A stretch of DNA of 20,799 nt from CAYRIY01 sp964424335 (GTDB taxonomy: Bacteria > Bacillota > Limnochordia > DTU080 > RSA5). The DNA is taken from contig CAYRIY010000066.1 of NCBI GenBank assembly GCA_964424335.1, positions 1 to 20,799 on the forward strand, given 5' to 3'. The notes under the pieces were generated by a model. It was not told where the DNA came from. It ran no database searches and saw nothing but the letters and a program-made list of their open reading frames with translations. Shown here in pieces: positions 19,935 through 20,799 of the stretch (positions within the stretch are counted from its first letter, which is position 1; every line of letters starts with the position of its first letter). The position numbers and the translations under genes are program-made.

Positions 19935-20799
19935 TCAGCGGCTGCTCAAGATAGCGTTCACGGCGTCCGTGATCTCCGCGATCGCCGCGGATGCCACCTT
20001 TTCGCCGGTGATGATTTGGGCGACGGCCTGTTCGATCATTTGACGCACTTCAAGCGGCGCCATCGTGTATGAATGAGGCTTGGGAGCGGCTGCGTTGGAA
20101 GTGCTAAGGAGCACCTCCACGTTGATCTCGGGATGCCGCTGAATGAAGGTATCGCTCAAGATGGCATCGCGTGTCACCGGCACGAGGTGCGCTGCAACGT
20201 CCTTTTGATGGACCGTCGCAAGGAACTTGGCGAGTTCGTATGCCTCCGCGGGATGCTCGGTCTGGCGGGAGACTACAAAGCCGTGGGTGCCGAGGATGGC
20301 AGCCTGCGATCCGGTCCCCGACCCTTCCGGTACCCGATGCGCCGAGACGATGGGCTTAGGGGCGAGATCGTATGGATGCTCTGCAGGAGAGTATGTGTTC
20401 AAGATCCAGTAGCCGAGGGGTCTTAGAGCCGCTTCGTTGCGAACAAAGAACTTGTCTGACGCCTCGGGTCCGGTGTACCACCAACCGCCGTTTTGGAAAT
20501 TCGAATCCGCCAGAAACTCGAGCGCGGCTTGTGCGTTTGGCTCATCGAGCACGAGGCGATTGTTTCGGATGACGTCGCCGCCGTATTGTTGGAGCACTTC
20601 AAACCACATGACGCTCCAGCCGCCGGAGGCGAGCGCAAAGATGTCCGGTTCGCCGTCTCCGTCTACATCCCGCGTGATGGTTCGGCCGATCTCTTCGACG
20701 CGGTCCCATGTCCACTCGCCCCGAGCCGCATAGGCCAATGGATCCTCAAACCCGTGACTAGCAAAGACCATCTTGTTGTAAAAGTGGAGTTCAGGATTG
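19935..20799 (-). CDS. ABC transporter extracellular solute-binding protein, family 1 (C-terminal part, runs off the window)
   Basis: About 288 C-terminal residues of a sugar-type binding protein (MalE-like family 1). The reading frame continues to the window edge (NPELHFYNKMVFASHGFEDP), so ATG 20771 is internal and the signal peptide lies outside. Typical features are WTWDRVEEIGRTI, a Ca-site-like DVDGDGEPD loop, GGWSVMWFEVLQQYGGDV, an Asn/Ala-rich EFLADSNFQNG segment, and the late PAEAYELAKFLATVHQKDV. It binds its ligand outside the membrane and hands it to an ABC permease. The ligand is not readable; mono- or oligosaccharides are usual. It is the last gene of its transcript, as the terminator follows directly; permease genes would lie to the right. 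Confidence 0.88.
   Translation of the reverse strand, partial: NPELHFYNKMVFASHGFEDPLAYAARGEWTWDRVEEIGRTITRDVDGDGEPDIFALASGGWSVMWFEVLQQYGGDVIRNNRLVLDEPNAQAALEFLADSNFQNGGWWYTGPEASDKFFVRNEAALRPLGYWILNTYSPAEHPYDLAPKPIVSAHRVPEGSGTGSQAAILGTHGFVVSRQTEHPAEAYELAKFLATVHQKDVAAHLVPVTRDAILSDTFIQRHPEINVEVLLSTSNAAAPKPHSYTMAPLEVRQMIEQAVAQIITGEKVASAAIAEITDAVNAILSSR

Noticed and set aside
1..20799. CRISPR array, insertion sequence, prophage or defence system
   Set aside because: No spaced short repeats, transposase, integrase or recognisable defence protein is present in any coding frame I accept.

Overview
The window looks like part of a draft chromosome from a moderately GC-rich, spore-forming, Gram-positive bacterium of the Bacillales, most like Alicyclobacillaceae and related thermophiles. 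This rests on gene content and is an inference. Strong AGGAGG-type ribosome sites are common. There is a DUF2600/YtpB-type terpene synthase, a ChdC/HemQ of the coproporphyrin-dependent haem pathway, a 7Fe ferredoxin like those of thermophilic bacilli, a YmfH/YmfF peptidase pair and small coat-F-like proteins. GTG and TTG starts are very frequent. A run of 100 N shows that the sequence is scaffolded.

Layout. Bases 1-5.7 kb: a short ORF, a LysR regulator (minus) divergent from korA-korB (2-oxoacid:ferredoxin oxidoreductase), then ytpB, which converges on an unrecognised minus-strand gene. Bases 5.7-6.6 kb: a 353-bp non-coding stretch rich in hairpins, then two small helical coat-like genes. Bases 6.7-8.7 kb: an M20 metallopeptidase, a small HTH gene (minus), and an intergenic region with a cluster of DnaA-box-like 9-mers. 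Bases 8.7-12.7 kb: coaBC (CoA synthesis), a tiny Arg-rich ORF, and the M16 pair (active YmfH-like, then inactive YmfF-like). Bases 12.7-15.2 kb: 7Fe ferredoxin (minus), a 48-residue membrane protein, chdC/hemQ and an overlapping HpcH/HpaI-type aldolase. Bases 15.3-18.1 kb: a 910-residue GNAT/acyl-CoA synthetase fusion ending at a perfect 18-bp terminator. Bases 18.1-20.8 kb, all minus: tRNA-Ser(GGA), tRNA-Ser(CGA) interrupted or duplicated at the assembly gap, tadA overlapping the tRNA 5' end, a two-gene operon of unknown function, and a partial ABC sugar-type binding protein.

How the parts fit. KorAB and the 7Fe ferredoxin are a plausible donor/acceptor pair. CoaBC supplies CoA, which KorAB and the GNAT/acyl-CoA synthetase both use. 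ChdC finishes haem b. tadA makes inosine-34 in tRNA-Arg and sits beside serine tRNAs. Most of the window is housekeeping or metabolic. I see no phage, insertion sequence, CRISPR array or defence island. The points most worth a second look are the DnaA-box cluster, a CoaBC lacking the usual catalytic Cys and Asn, the 55-bp repeat flanking the gap, the tadA/tRNA overlap, and several very small genes and leader ORFs.
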